A stretch of 47,646 nucleotides of DNA from Armatimonadetes bacterium UBA5419 (lineage in GTDB: Bacteria; Armatimonadota; UBA10988). Where the stretch lies: NCBI GenBank assembly GCA_002409445.1, contig DHNJ01000309.1, positions 1 through 47,646 on the forward strand, in the 5' to 3' direction. Within the stretch, counting starts at the first letter, position 1; each line of letters begins with the position of its first letter. This document shows positions 36,501 through 45,941 of the stretch, one piece after another. Both the position numbers and the translations under genes were made by a program. The notes beneath the pieces are model-generated. The model had not been told where the DNA came from and ran no database searches. It saw only the letters and a program-made list of their open reading frames with translations.

Positions 36501-37058
36501 ATCGGCCGGCGCGGACAGCGGTGCACGCCGCAGGAGGACCCGTTTGAGGTAGTCCTCGAACCTGCTCGAGGCCTCTGCTCTACCCCGTTCGCCACTCGCC
36601 GCAAAGTGCCAGAACGCTGCTTCATCGGCCGCTAGCGTGTAGCGTTCGCCGAGCCGTGGGCCGCCACCACCGCCCTTCTCCACGACCACGAAATCACGCA
36701 AGTTGGAGACCAGGACCTGGCCGTAAAGGCCGAGGTACTGCTGGACCTGCGCGCTCTTGGCAACCGCCAGCACATCAGCACTCGGTGACTTGACCTCAAG
36801 CGCGCCGCGCGAGGGCATAGCGCCGGGCAACGGCGTCTGGTCACCTCGCTGCACCTGGTCGCGACTGAAGAAGCCGCCGTCCGGGATGCCCGCGCCCCGG
36901 TTCGCGAGGTTGATAACGCAGTGGACGCGTGGTTTGAGTTGGGCGCCAACGCCATCAAGCAGCACCTCCAGCGCCCCGTAGTAGCTAGTCTCCGGCACCG
37001 CGGCGCCCGTCCCTCGGATCTGGAGGAGGCTGGTCAGATACTGCTCAAGCAACGTCAC
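33591..37058 (-). CDS. Single-chain restriction-modification enzyme (nuclease plus N6-adenine methyltransferase)
   Basis: The protein has 1155 residues from GTG 37058 with GGGGGAG upstream. The N-terminal PD-(D/E)xK nuclease is visible as PD at 59-60 (GIPDGGFFSRD) and EVK at 88-90 (ALEVKSPSAD). A helical linker follows. The gamma-class adenine methyltransferase has motif I DPCCGTG at 384-390 and motif IV NPPYN at 507-511. The C-terminal half (about 620-1155) should read the DNA target. I see no helicase motifs, so it is closer in plan to type IIG or BREX/DISARM-like methylases than to full type ISP enzymes such as LlaBIII. No specificity subunit is adjacent. It is the last gene of a sugar-catabolic operon, 19 bases after the CE7 esterase, and looks acquired. 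Confidence 0.85.
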
Positions 37059-37077
37059 GTGTCACACTCCCCCACTC

Positions 37078-38046
37078 CTACCCCTCCGCCAGCGCCGCCG
37101 CCAGCCAGTCGATCTGGCGCGCGCGCTGCGCTTGGCCGCCGCCTTCGTGCTTGTTATAGGGGTAGATGGCCATCTCCTTGGCGCTCGCCGGGCAGGCGTT
37201 GTAGGCGGCGTAGACGGTGGATGGCGGACAGACGTCGTCCCACAGACCCACGCTCCAGAGGTGACGGCTGGCGGGGTTGATGCGCGCGGCGAAGTTCAGG
37301 CCGTCGTGGTAGCTCAGGGTGCGGAAAACCTGCTCGACGCTGTCCGGATACTTGGCGCAGTACGCCGCCACCTCGACGTAGGGGCCGGCCGGGCTGATGT
37401 TGACCGCGCGTTCGAAGTGGCAGAGGAAGGGCACGTCGGGCATCGCGTACGCGATGCGCGCGTCCAGCCCGGCGACCGCGATGGTCAGCCCGCCGCCCTG
37501 GCTCCCGCCCGTCGCGACGAGGCGGGTCGGGTCGAGCTCGGAGCGCCCACAGGCGAAGTCGACCGCGCGTATGCAGTCCGCGTAGACTCGGCGGAAGTAG
37601 TAGCCCGCTGGGTCGAGGATGCCGTTGGTCATCCACCCGCCCACCGCGCCGCCCGTGTAGCCCGCCTCCTCGCCGGTCGCCCCAGCCTGCCCCCGCGCGT
37701 CGACCGCGACGACCGCGCAGCCCAGCAGCAGCCACGGCAGGTACGCATGCAGCAGCTCGGCACCGCCGCCATAGCCGTGGTAGCAGAGCACCACCGGTAG
37801 CGGTCCGTCGGCCGCCGCCGGGCGTAGGTAGAGGCCGCTGATCCGCTGCCCGCCGAAGCCGGCGTAGGTCAGCCGCTCGGCGCGGACACCCTGCAGCGGC
37901 GTGGCGATCGGCGTCAGCTCCGGTGCGAGGTCATGGGCGCGGGCTTCGGCCAGCGTGCGGGCCCAGAAGTCGTCGAAGTCGGGCTGCGCGGTGAGCGCGG
38001 GTCGGTATTCCTGGAGGACGTCCAGGCCCCAATCGAGAGAAGGCAT
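37078..38046 (-). CDS. Acetyl xylan esterase / cephalosporin-C deacetylase (CE7)
   Basis: The protein has 322 residues from ATG 38046, with AAAGGA upstream, the usual CE7 size. CE7 enzymes remove acetyl groups from short xylo-oligosaccharides and other small esters, often inside the cell as hexamers. Motifs: the RGQ of AVDARGQAGATGEEAGY, the nucleophile in GGSQGGG, Asp in GLWDDVCPPSTVYAAYN, and His in NKHEGGG. There is no signal peptide, so substrates must be imported. It follows the PIG-L gene by 24 bases in the same operon as an MFS carrier. Xylose isomerase is elsewhere in the window, which fits pentose use. Confidence 0.93.
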   Translation of the reverse strand: MPSLDWGLDVLQEYRPALTAQPDFDDFWARTLAEARAHDLAPELTPIATPLQGVRAERLTYAGFGGQRISGLYLRPAAADGPLPVVLCYHGYGGGAELLHAYLPWLLLGCAVVAVDARGQAGATGEEAGYTGGAVGGWMTNGILDPAGYYFRRVYADCIRAVDFACGRSELDPTRLVATGGSQGGGLTIAVAGLDARIAYAMPDVPFLCHFERAVNISPAGPYVEVAAYCAKYPDSVEQVFRTLSYHDGLNFAARINPASRHLWSVGLWDDVCPPSTVYAAYNACPASAKEMAIYPYNKHEGGGQAQRARQIDWLAAALAEG

Positions 38047-38070
38047 CGCAGGTCCTTTCAGGGCGGGTGG

Positions 38071-38847
38071 CTAGGCTCGGGAGATCACCATGTCGGCGCC
38101 CAGCTCGGCGGTCAGCAGGCACTCGCGCGGGTAGGCGTGGCCCTTGTGCTGGCGGAAGCCCTCGGCCAGCGGCCGCCCGACCTCCGCACCGCGCCGCTCG
38201 GCCCACGAGCGCATGGCAATCACGTACTGGTCGATGCCGTGGTGCGCGCGGAGCCACTCGCGCTGGCTGGCGTGGGCGCAGAGCATCTCAGTCTTCGTGT
38301 CGATGCTCGTGGTGATATCGACATACGTCGTCGGCTGGACCATCTGGCCGTAGGGGTCCAGGCCCTCGAGCGGGTCGGCGTAGTACAACCAAGGCACCTG
38401 CGCGCCTTCGGGCACAGCGCCGGTCACAGTGTTGGGGATCGGGTAGCCGAACGTCGCGCTGCGGGCCAGCTTGCCGGCCATCTCGTGGTCGACCATGTAG
38501 TCGACGAGGCTGTTGGTGATGACCAGCGTCGGCGCGATCTGGCGCATCAGGCTGGTTGTGCGGCGCAGGGTCGGCTCGTCGAACATGATGTACAGGTCGC
38601 GGCTCTCCAGGCAGTGGTAGGTGCCGCCGATGACCGCCGCGCCGGCCGCGCCTTCCGCCCGCCGCACCGCCGCGATGGCCTCCGGCCCGAGGTCCATCGA
38701 CCCGCAGTCGCCCGGCGACATCGTCGCGATATGGACCTCCCAGCCGCGCGCCGCCAGCAGCGCCAGCGTCCCCGCGGCCAGAATCTCGCAGTCGTCGGGG
38801 TGCGCCATCAGGCACATCGCCACCCGCCGGGTCAGTTGCTCACTCAT
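38071..38847 (-). CDS. PIG-L/LmbE family deacetylase
   Basis: The protein has 258 residues from ATG 38847, with GGGAG upstream, overlapping the MFS stop by 8 bases. PIG-L proteins are zinc-dependent N-deacetylases of GlcNAc-type sugars. The zinc motif AHPDDCEI lies near the N-terminus, and the distal DYMVDHE supplies the second His. The active Asp of HPDD is kept. The C-terminal part (GRPLAEGFRQHKG) matches the subgroup common in bacteria that degrade complex glycans. With the CE7 esterase downstream it suggests sequential removal of N- and O-acetyl groups. The exact substrate is unknown. Confidence 0.9.
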   Translation of the reverse strand: MSEQLTRRVAMCLMAHPDDCEILAAGTLALLAARGWEVHIATMSPGDCGSMDLGPEAIAAVRRAEGAAGAAVIGGTYHCLESRDLYIMFDEPTLRRTTSLMRQIAPTLVITNSLVDYMVDHEMAGKLARSATFGYPIPNTVTGAVPEGAQVPWLYYADPLEGLDPYGQMVQPTTYVDITTSIDTKTEMLCAHASQREWLRAHHGIDQYVIAMRSWAERRGAEVGRPLAEGFRQHKGHAYPRECLLTAELGADMVISRA

Positions 38848-40252
38848 GTTCGCGCTCCCGTTCGACAGGTTCGCCCTCCGCCCCGTCTTCCTGCTCCGCG
38901 GCCGCACCCGGCGCCCGGAACGCCTGCCGCTCCAGCCGCCGCCGCGGCTCATCCACCCCGCGCCACAGCGTCAGTGCGGCGAGCAGGTAGAACCCCGCGC
39001 TCAGGCTCATCAGCGCCGACGGGCTCCAGGCCACCAGCACCGAGCCGACCAACGGGCTGAACAGGCCGACAACGCCGACTGACGTGTTGACCAGACCGGT
39101 GTAGGTCGCGCGGCGTTCGGGCTGGGCCAGCTCCATGACCAGCAGCATGGCCGAAATGAAGTCGAAGCCGCTGGTCATGCCGACGAGCAGGAAGACCGGA
39201 TAGATCCAGGTGGGCGCGGGCGCCATCGCGGCGAGGATGAAGGCGACCGCCGACAGTAGCCAGCCCAAGCCCAACGTCAGTTTGTGGCCCCATCGCGAGG
39301 AGATCGTCGCGCAGGCCAGGTTGCCCAGCATCTGGCCGGCCATCATCCAGCCAGTAAACATCGCCGCCGAGCGGTCGGGCAGGTCCCAACGCTGGACCGC
39401 GGAGACGGTGAGGAAGGCGACGCTCATCAGTCCGCACGTCGCCAGCACGCGCGCGGCCAGGGCGTTGCGCAGGCTGCGATCGGTGCGCAGGTGCTGCGGC
39501 AGCTCGCGGGCGAACTCGCGGTGCGACTGGCGCGGCTTGAGCACCGGGTCGACCGGCTCGCGGGTGAAGATCAGGATCGCCCCCGACATGAGCACGCCGA
39601 ACGCGCAGACGGCGAAGCACACCACGAAGTTGTAGGGGAAGACCAACGTCTCAAGCAGGCGCGCGCACGGCTCCGCGCAGGCCAGCGCGATGCCCGCGCC
39701 GATGACGACCATCCCCGCCAGCAGCCAGCTGCGCACGTTCAGCGGGAAGCAGTTGGCGAGCATGTCCTGCCAGGCGGTGGCGATCAGGCCCGAGCCGAGC
39801 TTGTGCCAGGCATAGGCGGTGAGGAACAGCGCCAGCGCCCACTGCGGATGCCGTGGCGCGAGCAGCGCGGCGAGCGGGAAGAAGATGACCGGCACGCGCT
39901 CGGTCAACGCGCCGAGATAGACGACGATCGGCTTTTTCTGCGCCAGGCGCTCGACGAAGTTGGAGGTAAACAGTTGCGGCAGCAGCCAGCCCGAGTTCGC
40001 CAAAGCGCCGAGCAGCCCGACGGGCCACGCACTGGGCGTCAGCTTGCTGATGAACAAGGGCATCACCGTCGCCGCGGGGGCGAAGCCCATGCCCACCCAC
40101 CAGAACGCGCCCTCAGCCACGTTCACAAAGACGTTGTGCTTCAGGTGGCGGCGCTGGTACTCCAGACGCTCGGGCTCGGACCAGGTTGGCAGGGGCCGCC
40201 GTACGCACAAGATCCACGCGAGGAACGACCGCAAGAACGAGGGGAGTGGCAT
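38840..40252 (-). CDS. MFS transporter of the catabolic operon
   Basis: The protein has 470 residues from ATG 40252, starting 7 bases after the methyltransferase-like gene; the ribosome site is weak, suggesting translational coupling. About 12 hydrophobic segments are visible, with a long cytoplasmic N-terminus (RPLPTWSEPERLEYQRRHLKHNVF). A charged central loop (DPVLKPRQSHREFARELPQHL) and an acidic-basic C-terminal tail complete it. The N-terminal pattern matches MFS proteins I associate with carbohydrate loci in planctomycetes and related groups. It probably imports the compound that the neighbouring enzymes process, but no substrate is shown. Confidence 0.85.
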   Translation of the reverse strand: MPLPSFLRSFLAWILCVRRPLPTWSEPERLEYQRRHLKHNVFVNVAEGAFWWVGMGFAPAATVMPLFISKLTPSAWPVGLLGALANSGWLLPQLFTSNFVERLAQKKPIVVYLGALTERVPVIFFPLAALLAPRHPQWALALFLTAYAWHKLGSGLIATAWQDMLANCFPLNVRSWLLAGMVVIGAGIALACAEPCARLLETLVFPYNFVVCFAVCAFGVLMSGAILIFTREPVDPVLKPRQSHREFARELPQHLRTDRSLRNALAARVLATCGLMSVAFLTVSAVQRWDLPDRSAAMFTGWMMAGQMLGNLACATISSRWGHKLTLGLGWLLSAVAFILAAMAPAPTWIYPVFLLVGMTSGFDFISAMLLVMELAQPERRATYTGLVNTSVGVVGLFSPLVGSVLVAWSPSALMSLSAGFYLLAALTLWRGVDEPRRRLERQAFRAPGAAAEQEDGAEGEPVEREREHE

Positions 40253-40259
40253 GGCGCGG

Positions 40260-41363
40260 CTAGTACCTGCACTCGACACAGGCCTGAGCGAAGGCCTCGA
40301 GGTTGGCTGGATCGCCGTGGAAGAAGTGGTCGGATGGGCAGCAGATGTAGCCCGCGTGGTCGCGCGTCGCCTCGAAGCACTCGCGCACCAAGGCCCGCGC
40401 GCGCTCCGGCGTGCCGTGCTCGAAACCGGCGTTCTGGTCGAAGCCGCCGATGAAAAACAGCTGCTCGCCGACCCGCGCCGAGGCCGCCGCCAGGTCACAG
40501 TCGCCGCCCATCGAGGCCGGCGTCATCGTCTCCAAGCCGTGCGCGCCGTTCCGCGCGACCAGGTCCAGCATGTGCATCAGCCCGCCGCACAGATGATAGA
40601 CGATGCGCAGCCCGACGGCCTCCAGCGCGGCGTGCTGGCGCTGGTCGTACGGTAGGCAGAACTCGGCGAACAGCGCCGGGCTGATGACCGTGTTCGAGCC
40701 CGCGCCGCCCCCGGTCTCGACCATGTCCGCGCGCGTCCCGGCCCACATCTCGGTCACCCGGATCGTCTCCTGCACGATCGTCTCCAGGCAGTAGTGGACG
40801 AAGCCCGGCTCGTCCATCGCCCACATGATCGCCGGCTCCGTACCGACCAGGATGCAGAACGACTGCCACGGGCTGCCCTGCCCCGGCGACCAGGGGTGGC
40901 TGCGGATGATGCCGCGGTCGCCCAGGCGGTCGTAGGTCTGCCGGACCGGGCCAAGGTCGACGGCCGCCGGTCGTGGGCGGTAGCGCGCCCACAGGTCGAA
41001 GTCCCGCACCGACTTGATAAGGTACTCCGTCTGCCAGGCGGTGATCTCGTCCGCGCCGCCGGCCTGGAACAGCTCGCCGCCGGGCGTCACGATGCGCTGG
41101 CGCCAGTGCCGCACGCCACGCTCATCGACGCCTAGGTCGGTGTGCTCGACGTGCCAGTCGGCCAGCGCGCGCTCGTCGTAGGTGTAGCCGGGGCTGACGT
41201 ACATCGCCCAGTCGAGGCCGGGGAAACGCTCGTAGGCCTGCCACCAGTCGGCCCCGCCGAGGTAGTGGTCCAGGTAGTACTGCATCCACCCGTGCACCTG
41301 ACAGGGCAGGCGGTCGGGCCGCCCGTTGTGGAGAGCCGTCAAGAGCCGTTCACGACCAGTCAT
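40260..41363 (-). CDS. Uroporphyrinogen decarboxylase-fold, cobalamin-type methyltransferase-like protein
   Basis: The protein has 367 residues from ATG 41363, with GGGAG upstream. It opens with MTGRERLLTALHNGRPDRLPC, the URO-D superfamily start. It lacks the Arg-rich substrate motif of true HemE. Instead it has a His-x-Cys pair at H257/C259 (YHLCGG) and Cys residues at 341-342 (YICCPSDH). This is the zinc-site pattern of MtaA/CmuA-type methyltransferases that take methyl groups from corrinoids. It heads the MFS, PIG-L and CE7 operon. Possible roles are demethylation of a methoxylated sugar or aromatic, but no corrinoid protein is nearby. Confidence 0.78.
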   Translation of the reverse strand: MTGRERLLTALHNGRPDRLPCQVHGWMQYYLDHYLGGADWWQAYERFPGLDWAMYVSPGYTYDERALADWHVEHTDLGVDERGVRHWRQRIVTPGGELFQAGGADEITAWQTEYLIKSVRDFDLWARYRPRPAAVDLGPVRQTYDRLGDRGIIRSHPWSPGQGSPWQSFCILVGTEPAIMWAMDEPGFVHYCLETIVQETIRVTEMWAGTRADMVETGGGAGSNTVISPALFAEFCLPYDQRQHAALEAVGLRIVYHLCGGLMHMLDLVARNGAHGLETMTPASMGGDCDLAAASARVGEQLFFIGGFDQNAGFEHGTPERARALVRECFEATRDHAGYICCPSDHFFHGDPANLEAFAQACVECRY

Positions 41364-41447
41364 CGCCGCGCTCCCAGCGCACCGCCGCGCCGTGCTCCGA
41401 TGGTACCTCAAGCGACGTCCGGTGTGGTGCCCACCGTCCCCATCCGC

Positions 41448-41453
41448 TATCAT
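41448..41453 (+). promoter_or_regulatory. -10 element placed for a leaderless glnE transcript
   Basis: TATCAT ends 7 bases before the glnE ATG, so transcription should begin on or next to the A of the start codon. The -35 (TGGTGC at 41425-41430, spacing 17) is weak. No Shine-Dalgarno is present. Confidence 0.5.
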
Positions 41454-41460
41454 TCCGGCC

Positions 41461-44400
41461 ATGCCCGACCTGTTCTCGCTGGCTGTGCTGCTCGACCCGA
41501 CTTTCGACCTCGCGCGCAGCTACCCCGCGCGGGCCGAGGCCTGGGGCAGCCAGGGTCTCACCCGCTTCGACGTGCTCGTCCGCCTGGCCCGCGGCTGGTG
41601 CGCCTACCTGCCGCCCGACATCGTCATCGAGCAGCTCGTGCCCGGCTTCGTCGACCACCTCCTCGCCGCCCCCGACCCCGACCTGGCCCTGCTCACCTTC
41701 GCCCGCATCCAGGAAGACCAGGGCAGCCTCAGCCTGGCCCGCGCCAGCGTCGACGACCCGCGCTTCGGCCACGACCTACTCTTCCTCCTCGGCCTCGGCC
41801 ACTACAGCGCCGACGCCCTGCGCCGCGAGCCCGGCCTCTCCGACCTGCTGCTCGAGCCGGACCTGTTGGCCCAGCCGATGGACCCGGCGGCCCTGCGGCA
41901 GGATGCGGTCGCCACGGTCCGCCGCTTCACCACCCCGCAATCCCGCCGCAACGCCCTGCGCAGTTGGAAGCGCGGCCAATTCGTCCGGATCATCATTCGC
42001 GACTGGCTGCTCCACCACTCGCAACAGGTCATCACCGCCGAGATCTCCGCCGTCGCCGACGCCTGCGTCGAGGCCGCGCTGCACGCCGCCGCGCGCGAGG
42101 TGCTCGGCGCGGAGACGTTGCCGCGTGGGCTGGCGATCATGGCGATGGGCAAGTGGGGCAGCGCCGAGCTGAACTACAACTCCGACATCGACCTGATCTG
42201 CGTCGCCACGCCTGCCGACGGGCTCGGTCTGGCCGACTGGGAGCGGGTCGTCCAGCTGGTCGGCCAGGAGCTGAGCGAGGCGACCGCCGAAGGCCACATC
42301 TTCCGCGTCGACCACAGGCTGCGGCCCGAGGGTGAGGGCAGCACGCTTGTCCGCTCGCTGGAGAGCTGCGTCGCCTATTACGCGGACCACGCGCAGGCCT
42401 GGGAGGCGCTGGCGCTGACCCGCGTGCGCGCGGCCGCGGGCGACCCGGACATCGGCCGCGCCTTCGAGCAGCTGGCCCAGCGCGTGGCCTTCGGCGCCCG
42501 CATGCGCCAGGCCGGCATCGAGTCCCTGCGCGCCAACCGCCGCGCCCTGGAGCACCGTTCGGCCGCCGTGCGCAATGTCAAGGAAGGCCCTGGCGGCATC
42601 CGCGACATCGAGTTCTCGACCCAGCTGCTAACCCTGGTCCGCGGCGTGACCGACCCCAGCGTGCGCGAGCGCAACACCTGGACCGCCCTGCGCGCCCTGC
42701 GCCGCGCCGGCGCCATCAGCTACGCTGAGGAGCAACAGCTGGGCGAGAGCTACGACTTCCTGCGCCGCGTCGAGCACCTGCTGCAGCTGCAGCCCATCGC
42801 GCCGACCACCGTCCTGCCCGACGAGCCGGCGGCGCTGCGCCGCCTGGCCCGCGCCATGGGCTACCGCGCCGGCCGCGCCGGCACCGCCGGCCAGCGCTTC
42901 CTCAGCACCTACTCCAGCCACACCGAACGCACCCGCGAGCAGTGCAACCGGCTCTTCTACAACCCGATCCCGCTCAGCAGCCCCGACGCCGGCAGCCGCA
43001 TCGCCGACCTGCTCGACCCCGCCCTCGCCGACGCCGAGGCCACCGTCCACCTCGCCGAGATCGACTTCGCTGACCCGGTCGCCGCGCGCCGCCGCCTCCT
43101 GTTCCTCGCGCACGGCGAGCCGCCGATGCGCCTGCCCGAGAGCGTGCAGGCCAAGTTCGTCGAGTTCCTGCCCACCCTGCTGACCTGCGTCCAGCGCATG
43201 CCCGACCCGGATGCCGCGCTGCGCTGGTTCGAGCGCATGGTCTCGCGCGCGGGCGGCCGCGAATTGGCCTACCAGCTGTTCCTCGACCACCCGACCGTGA
43301 TCGAGGTCATGTGCCGGGTCGGCGGCTACAGCCACTACCTCAGCCAGACCCTCGTCGAGCACCCCGAGTACCTGGACAGCATGGTCCTGGCCAGCTACTC
43401 CCAGTTCGAGCCCTCGCTCGACGATCTGCGCCAGGAGTTGGAGGCCCGGCTAGCGCCGCTGCGGACGACCGAGCAACGCCTGGACGACCTGCGCCGCTTC
43501 CGCCGCCGTGAGATGTTCCGTCTCGGCGTGCGCGACCTGCTCGGCATGATGGACGTCTCCGCCGTCGTCAGCGGCCTGGCCGACGTCGCCGAGGCCTGCC
43601 TCCGTGCCCTGGTCGCCGAGCTGGCGGCGACGGTGCCTGGCGCGGCCGAGCTGCCCTTCGCGGTGATCGGCGTGGGCAAGCTGGGCGGCCGCGCGCTGCA
43701 CTACAGCTCGGACCTCGACGTGCTGTTCGTCTACGAGGACGTGCCCGGCCTGGACAGCGGCGCGGTGGCCCAGCGCCTGGCCCAGCGCATCACCCGCGCC
43801 AGCGAGGAGCTGACCCGCGCCGGCCGCCTGGCGCCGCTCGATGCGCGGCTGCGGCCGTACGGCACCAGCGGCGCGCTGACCCGCACCATCGCCTCCTACA
43901 GCGCCTACTGGGCCGCCAGCGGCGAGCCGTGGGAGCGCCTGCCGCTGACCCGCTGCCGCCCCGTCGCCGGGGATCTGGACCTCGGCCGCCGCTTCGTCGC
44001 CGCCGCCGAGGAGTTCGCCTACGGCCCGCCGCCGACCGCCGCCGAGTTCGACTCGCTGCGCGACATGAAGCGCCGCATCGAGACCGAACGCCTCGACACG
44101 CTCGACCAGACCCAGCTCGACTTCAAGCTCGAGCCGGGCGGCATCCTGGACATCGAGTACCTGACCCAGGTCCTGCAGATCGAAGCTGGCGACCAGCTGC
44201 CCGAGCTGCGCGGCCTCAACACGCCCTCGGCGCTCGGTGCGCTGGTCGAGGTCAGCCTGCTGACGCCGAGTGAGGGCGAGTTGCTGCTGCGCAACTACTG
44301 GCTCCTGCGGCGTACGGAGCTGCGGCTCCAACTCGTCTCCGAGGACACCGGCGGCGCCCTCCCCCTCGAGCCCGCGGCCCTCACCGCCGCCGCCAAACGC

Positions 44401-44514
44401 CTCGGCTGGAACCCCCGCGAAGCCGACCGCCACCCCCAGCAGCTCGTCGCCGACCTCCGCCTCCGCCTCGCCGCCGTCCGCGAAGTCGTGGCGCGGCATT
44501 TGCGGTTGTCCTAA
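41461..44514 (+). CDS. glnE: Bifunctional glutamine synthetase adenylyltransferase/deadenylyltransferase
   Basis: The protein has 1017 residues from ATG 41461. It adds AMP to, and removes it from, glutamine synthetase according to nitrogen status. Two nucleotidyltransferase domains are present. The first (about 130-300) has MGKWGSAELNYNSDIDLI. The second (about 640-830) has VGKLGGRALHYSSDLDVLFVY. Each is followed by its helical regulatory part (GPGGIRDIEF and EPGGILDIEYLTQ motifs). The two-domain plan and length are standard. glnA and glnB are not in the window. It is divergent from the methyltransferase-like gene. The long in-frame upstream extension overlaps that gene and is not credible. 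Confidence 0.96.
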   Translation: MPDLFSLAVLLDPTFDLARSYPARAEAWGSQGLTRFDVLVRLARGWCAYLPPDIVIEQLVPGFVDHLLAAPDPDLALLTFARIQEDQGSLSLARASVDDPRFGHDLLFLLGLGHYSADALRREPGLSDLLLEPDLLAQPMDPAALRQDAVATVRRFTTPQSRRNALRSWKRGQFVRIIIRDWLLHHSQQVITAEISAVADACVEAALHAAAREVLGAETLPRGLAIMAMGKWGSAELNYNSDIDLICVATPADGLGLADWERVVQLVGQELSEATAEGHIFRVDHRLRPEGEGSTLVRSLESCVAYYADHAQAWEALALTRVRAAAGDPDIGRAFEQLAQRVAFGARMRQAGIESLRANRRALEHRSAAVRNVKEGPGGIRDIEFSTQLLTLVRGVTDPSVRERNTWTALRALRRAGAISYAEEQQLGESYDFLRRVEHLLQLQPIAPTTVLPDEPAALRRLARAMGYRAGRAGTAGQRFLSTYSSHTERTREQCNRLFYNPIPLSSPDAGSRIADLLDPALADAEATVHLAEIDFADPVAARRRLLFLAHGEPPMRLPESVQAKFVEFLPTLLTCVQRMPDPDAALRWFERMVSRAGGRELAYQLFLDHPTVIEVMCRVGGYSHYLSQTLVEHPEYLDSMVLASYSQFEPSLDDLRQELEARLAPLRTTEQRLDDLRRFRRREMFRLGVRDLLGMMDVSAVVSGLADVAEACLRALVAELAATVPGAAELPFAVIGVGKLGGRALHYSSDLDVLFVYEDVPGLDSGAVAQRLAQRITRASEELTRAGRLAPLDARLRPYGTSGALTRTIASYSAYWAASGEPWERLPLTRCRPVAGDLDLGRRFVAAAEEFAYGPPPTAAEFDSLRDMKRRIETERLDTLDQTQLDFKLEPGGILDIEYLTQVLQIEAGDQLPELRGLNTPSALGALVEVSLLTPSEGELLLRNYWLLRRTELRLQLVSEDTGGALPLEPAALTAAAKRLGWNPREADRHPQQLVADLRLRLAAVREVVARHLRLS

Positions 44515-44780
44515 TAGAGGTGCACGGACTCGGGTCAATTGAACGCTCCACGGCACTAACTGCAGGCCGACAAAGACGTGGAGCCTCAGGGTTTCCCAGG
44601 ATTTCAGCGTAACGCCCTCCGCTCAGGGTCAAACGTCGCAAGGATGTTGCCTCCGCCGACTCGTCACTCGTGGAGTGGCTTCGGTCACTTCCACCAGAAC
44701 AGTTGCATCGCACCGTGGGATTCGCTATGGTTCTATGAAGGCTGTGGACCATCAAGCGTCCACGAGCGAGGAGACTAGCG
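44515..44780 (+). promoter_or_regulatory. Lower-GC spacer with two hairpins and a promoter
   Basis: The sequence after glnE is visibly less GC-rich. An 8-base inverted repeat (GCTCCACG 44545-44552 with CGTGGAGC 44577-44584) may be a weak terminator. A hairpin at 44670-44694 has a UUCG loop closed by C-G, with one bulge. A promoter TTGCAT (44703-44708), spacing 17, TATGGT (44726-44731) precedes the 44781 gene with a leader of about 43 bases. Confidence 0.5.
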
Positions 44781-45860
44781 ATGATGCGAACCGCATTCGG
44801 CGCCCGTCACTCGGTGCCGACCCACTCCGTGCACAAGCAACGTGTGTTGTTGGGGCTGCTGGCCCTGTTGCTCCCCGCTACCGTATCCCTAGCGGAATGG
44901 CGGGCGACCTACAATCCGTACCACATTGACTGTTCCGCCCACGAGTTGCGCTGGCAAGGGCCGCCCTCGATCCACCGGGTCGACTTAGACCGTAACGGCC
45001 TAGTCGATGGCACAGCGTGGGAAGGCCACCGGTTAGTCTTTCAGGCGTCTGGCACGCTGGCGGACATCGACTGCTTCTCAGACCAAGGAAGCTACTACGA
45101 CGAGGCCGAGACCAGCTACGCTGCACAGTGGAGGATCTACCAGCGCACCGGAGCGGGCGGCGGAGACTGGACTGAAATCGAGAGCAACCTCGGCACGCAA
45201 CTCGCCCAGTCCGAGCCCTGGGTCACGGAAGACAGGCGTGCCGGTGCCCAGTATCGTGCCAAGTGCTTCATCGAGGACACGCCTCAGGACGGGCCCGGTG
45301 GGGATGACCAGTTCATCGCGATCACGGCTGAGTTTACGATGGTGGAGCCATTCCCTGTTGCGCTGCAGCCCACGCAAGGCACGCCGAGCGGCGGAGAGCT
45401 TCGGGTCGATTACTCCTGGATGGCTTCTTGTGGACACATCAGTCACCTAGATGATGTCAAGGTAAGGGAATACGTGAGCTACAGCTCTCCGGTGCCCTGC
45501 TTTGAGCATCCACCCGATCCGACCATCACAGCACCAGCGGATTACATTGCTGGCCACGGCGGTGGGCTGACTGACAGGCACAAAGTGCTGGCGGCGCGCA
45601 ACCCCATGCCGACGCCGCCCCCCAATGGGCCCGGCAACTATGCGCTGCTCGCCGTCCAGGACTACCAGTGGAAACACTTTCCGCCGGACCTGGAGGGGGA
45701 GCCAGTCTATCCCACGCCGGATTGGGCCGCGACCAACGGCGGAACCGGCCTGGAAATCTACAGGAACCTGTACTGGGTGACTAATCCCCCGCTTGGCCCG
45801 CGTTGGCGTTATGTCGTTTCGAAGCATAGCTACACCGCCGCCAAAGATCCCTATCCATAG
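44781..45860 (+). CDS. Secreted protein with a dockerin-like calcium loop, function unknown
   Basis: The protein has 359 residues from ATG 44781 (a second ATG follows directly), with GAGGAG upstream. A basic leader and the hydrophobic stretch VLLGLLALLLPATVSLA indicate Sec export, with cleavage near residue 38. Residues 68-76 read DLDRNGLVD, which matches a DxDxNGxxD calcium loop as in EF-hand or dockerin repeats; only one copy is present. Several Cys residues (51, the DIDCF, AKCF, ASCG and VPCF positions) may form disulfides. The rest is beta-rich with many Trp and Tyr. Codon choice is less GC-biased than in neighbours. No family is recognised. Confidence 0.6.
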   Translation: MMRTAFGARHSVPTHSVHKQRVLLGLLALLLPATVSLAEWRATYNPYHIDCSAHELRWQGPPSIHRVDLDRNGLVDGTAWEGHRLVFQASGTLADIDCFSDQGSYYDEAETSYAAQWRIYQRTGAGGGDWTEIESNLGTQLAQSEPWVTEDRRAGAQYRAKCFIEDTPQDGPGGDDQFIAITAEFTMVEPFPVALQPTQGTPSGGELRVDYSWMASCGHISHLDDVKVREYVSYSSPVPCFEHPPDPTITAPADYIAGHGGGLTDRHKVLAARNPMPTPPPNGPGNYALLAVQDYQWKHFPPDLEGEPVYPTPDWAATNGGTGLEIYRNLYWVTNPPLGPRWRYVVSKHSYTAAKDPYP

Positions 45861-45941
45861 CGGTCATTCGAGCCGTCGCGCAGACCATGCGAGACGAACT
45901 GTTACGTGATGGGCTCGCCATCAGAGCTACAGGAGTTAGCT

